Origin: Viscum album
Taxonomy: Eukaryota > Streptophyta > Magnoliopsida > Santalales > Viscaceae
Direction: 5' to 3'
Length of the DNA stretch: 64,000 nucleotides
NCBI GenBank assembly: GCA_963277665.1
Contig: OY728152.1
Span: 1,188,678,357-1,188,742,356, forward strand
Shown here piece by piece: positions 62,401 to 64,000 of this stretch. The notes beneath the pieces were generated by a model that did not search any database, was not told the origin of the DNA, and saw nothing but the letters and a program-made list of their open reading frames with translations. Numbering within the stretch: the first letter of the stretch is position 1; the number at the start of each line of letters is the position of its first letter. A program made the translations under genes and the position numbers.

Positions 62401-64000
62401 ATTTATTAGGAAAATAAATACTCTAAAACTACCCCTTGAGTTCTATAAGTTACTTATTATGTATTCCTTGTGTCCAAAATAGAATAATATAATAATAACT
62501 TTAATACCATTTAATAATAAATCAAAACAATCCTTCTTATCACAATACTTGAGCTAGAAATCTATATATTCTAAACCATGTTGTTGATTTTTATTAACCT
62601 AAACTTGTGTCTTGAATATCAAACACATATTTTGGGAAGGATATCTCAAATAAACTAGTACAAATAAAAATACAATTTTTCTACTGGAAATATGATATGA
62701 TGTGTCTATACATTATAGTTTCCATTCAGAAAAAATATATACATTTCTAAAATAAAACACAACAAATTTTGGTATAAACAATATCAAATAAAAAACCATG
62801 TATATGGTATTTATTTTGAATCATTTAAACATGGCATAACAAATGAACAATAACAAATGATTTTGTCATGTAATATGGAATTATAAATGTATATAAAAAA
62901 AATAGGATTGGTGGATGAGACCATTTAGTTACTACTTTTTATAAATGTGTCTATAATGAGAATGTAACCAAATGAAACAACATCTCAAAGGGACCCATAG
63001 TAAACTCCCATATATCATCATTTTCATAGTTCAAACAACTAACTAATTAACAATACTACAAGACGAATGTATATTTACTTTATTCATATCATATATAAGA
63101 AATTCTAGATAAACACAATGTATTTATGTTATATTTCCACATGAATCCCATGAGGATACTACCAAATGTTTTTTACAATTACATTTTAATAAGAAAATAT
63201 AAATGGTTTATTATAAAAAAATGAAAACAAAATGAATTTATTAGTTTAAATTAGATAAAAACTCACAGCATTTATCACTCCCTTTTTACTAGTTAAAAAA
63301 ATATAATTCATAATTGGATAAAATTAATATATTAATTTATAATAAAACTTGAATAAAAATATTGAATAAATAATAATCAACGTGGGAGGACTAGATAAAT
63401 TTCTCGGTGAAGATCTTGGCGATATATTTTTTGGAACTATAAAACTATTTGTATGATGTGACCCAAATGGAACACACTAAATATACCTTCACTAGGCCCT
63501 ATGGTGTACTAAAATAAGTAGTATGATATAATAGATATCTTTAGTTAATATGGTATGATGATTTAAAAAATAATTTTTATAAATTATTTGTATATATCTC
63601 GCAATTTTTTAATATCATAATTTTTTAATGCTTTTTTGATATCATATAAACTAATTAAAATTAAATATTAATTTTTTAATGGAAAACAATTTTTTGTTGT
63701 AGTAATTATTATCCCATTATATTCATTATAATTTCAATCTACAAACATCTTATCCAATATCAGAAACCAATGGGGGTGTGTGAGGTGATTTCAAGAGATT
63801 CTTATTTAGTGATATCACTTTAAAGTTTTCCAATCTATTTTATGAATGAATATGTATATATGAATGTATTTTTAATAATATATCTTAACTAAACTATTTA
63901 TAATGTTAGGATGAAGATTATATATAGTCATGATACATATGTAAAATATTTTAGCATCCAACCATGAATTTAAATTTATGAAATATATTGATATTTTAAA
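59446..64000. other. AT-rich DNA, nothing assigned
   Basis: No ORF above background, no TATA and satellite order of the long-LTR family in plus orientation, and no protein motif were found. The strand asymmetry changes here (more A-rich on the plus strand from about 60 kb), so it may hold decayed elements in the other orientation, but I could not anchor any. Confidence 0.3.

Noticed and set aside
59446..64000. Sixth copy of the giant-LTR family
   Set aside because: Neither the core of the ~190 bp monomer nor the TATA and CTTACTGAG boxes could be found in order on either strand.

Overview
The window reads as intergenic heterochromatin from a large-genome seed plant. I find no cellular protein-coding gene, rRNA gene or functional tRNA gene. 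Almost all structure that can be supported is LTR retrotransposon, in layers of clearly different age. Plant origin is inferred from primer-binding sites matching initiator tRNA-Met, chromodomain-bearing Ty3/gypsy integrases, a UBN2-type Ty1/copia gag, nested insertion and long AT-rich decayed stretches. Genus and species cannot be told from this.

Layout. 1-1219 is the minus-strand gag of a copia element that runs off the left edge; its primer-binding site (1227-1238) and 5' LTR (from 1241, outer end unresolved) follow, and the U3 carries a degenerate ~22 bp tandem array. A plus-oriented LTR-like sequence ends at 4338. 6169-16890 is an old, broken gypsy chromovirus on the minus strand with ~3.05 kb LTRs (about 14% different over the first 120 bp). 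16893-27122 is a younger, nearly complete minus-strand chromovirus with 2.74 kb LTRs and a perfect 5 bp target duplication (ACAAT). The younger element entered the last three bases of the older element's LTR.

The sequence flanking this nest (4339-6168 and 27128 onward) is itself repeat. It belongs to an AT-rich family whose copies fill 27-59.4 kb, all in plus orientation. Each full copy is a very long LTR (about 4.2-4.4 kb) with the same internal order: terminus beginning TGT, a TATA box about 1.75-1.9 kb in, a block of ~190-200 bp satellite-like monomers starting about 350 bp after the TATA box, and a CCTTACTGAG box 270-375 bp before the 3' end. Two LTR pairs can be proposed: 35.7-47.395 kb and 49.349-59.445 kb. 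The second has LTRs of 4245 and 4244 bp and a primer-binding-site-like sequence, but only ~1.6 kb of non-coding interior. The interior of the first keeps a ruined gag zinc knuckle and gag-protease linker. Other relics are a LINE-like reverse-transcriptase zinc-finger fragment (about 31.2-31.6 kb), a gypsy RT fragment (49.23-49.31 kb) and a GC-rich island (39.85-40.13 kb). I can assign nothing firmly in 59.45-64 kb.

Nothing here works as a cellular pathway. The retroelement genes would have acted together: gag for the particle, then protease, reverse transcriptase, RNase H and integrase, with the chromodomain steering insertion. Every copy seen has stops, frameshifts or lost catalytic residues. 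All coordinates of decayed repeats come from reading by eye, not from a computed alignment.
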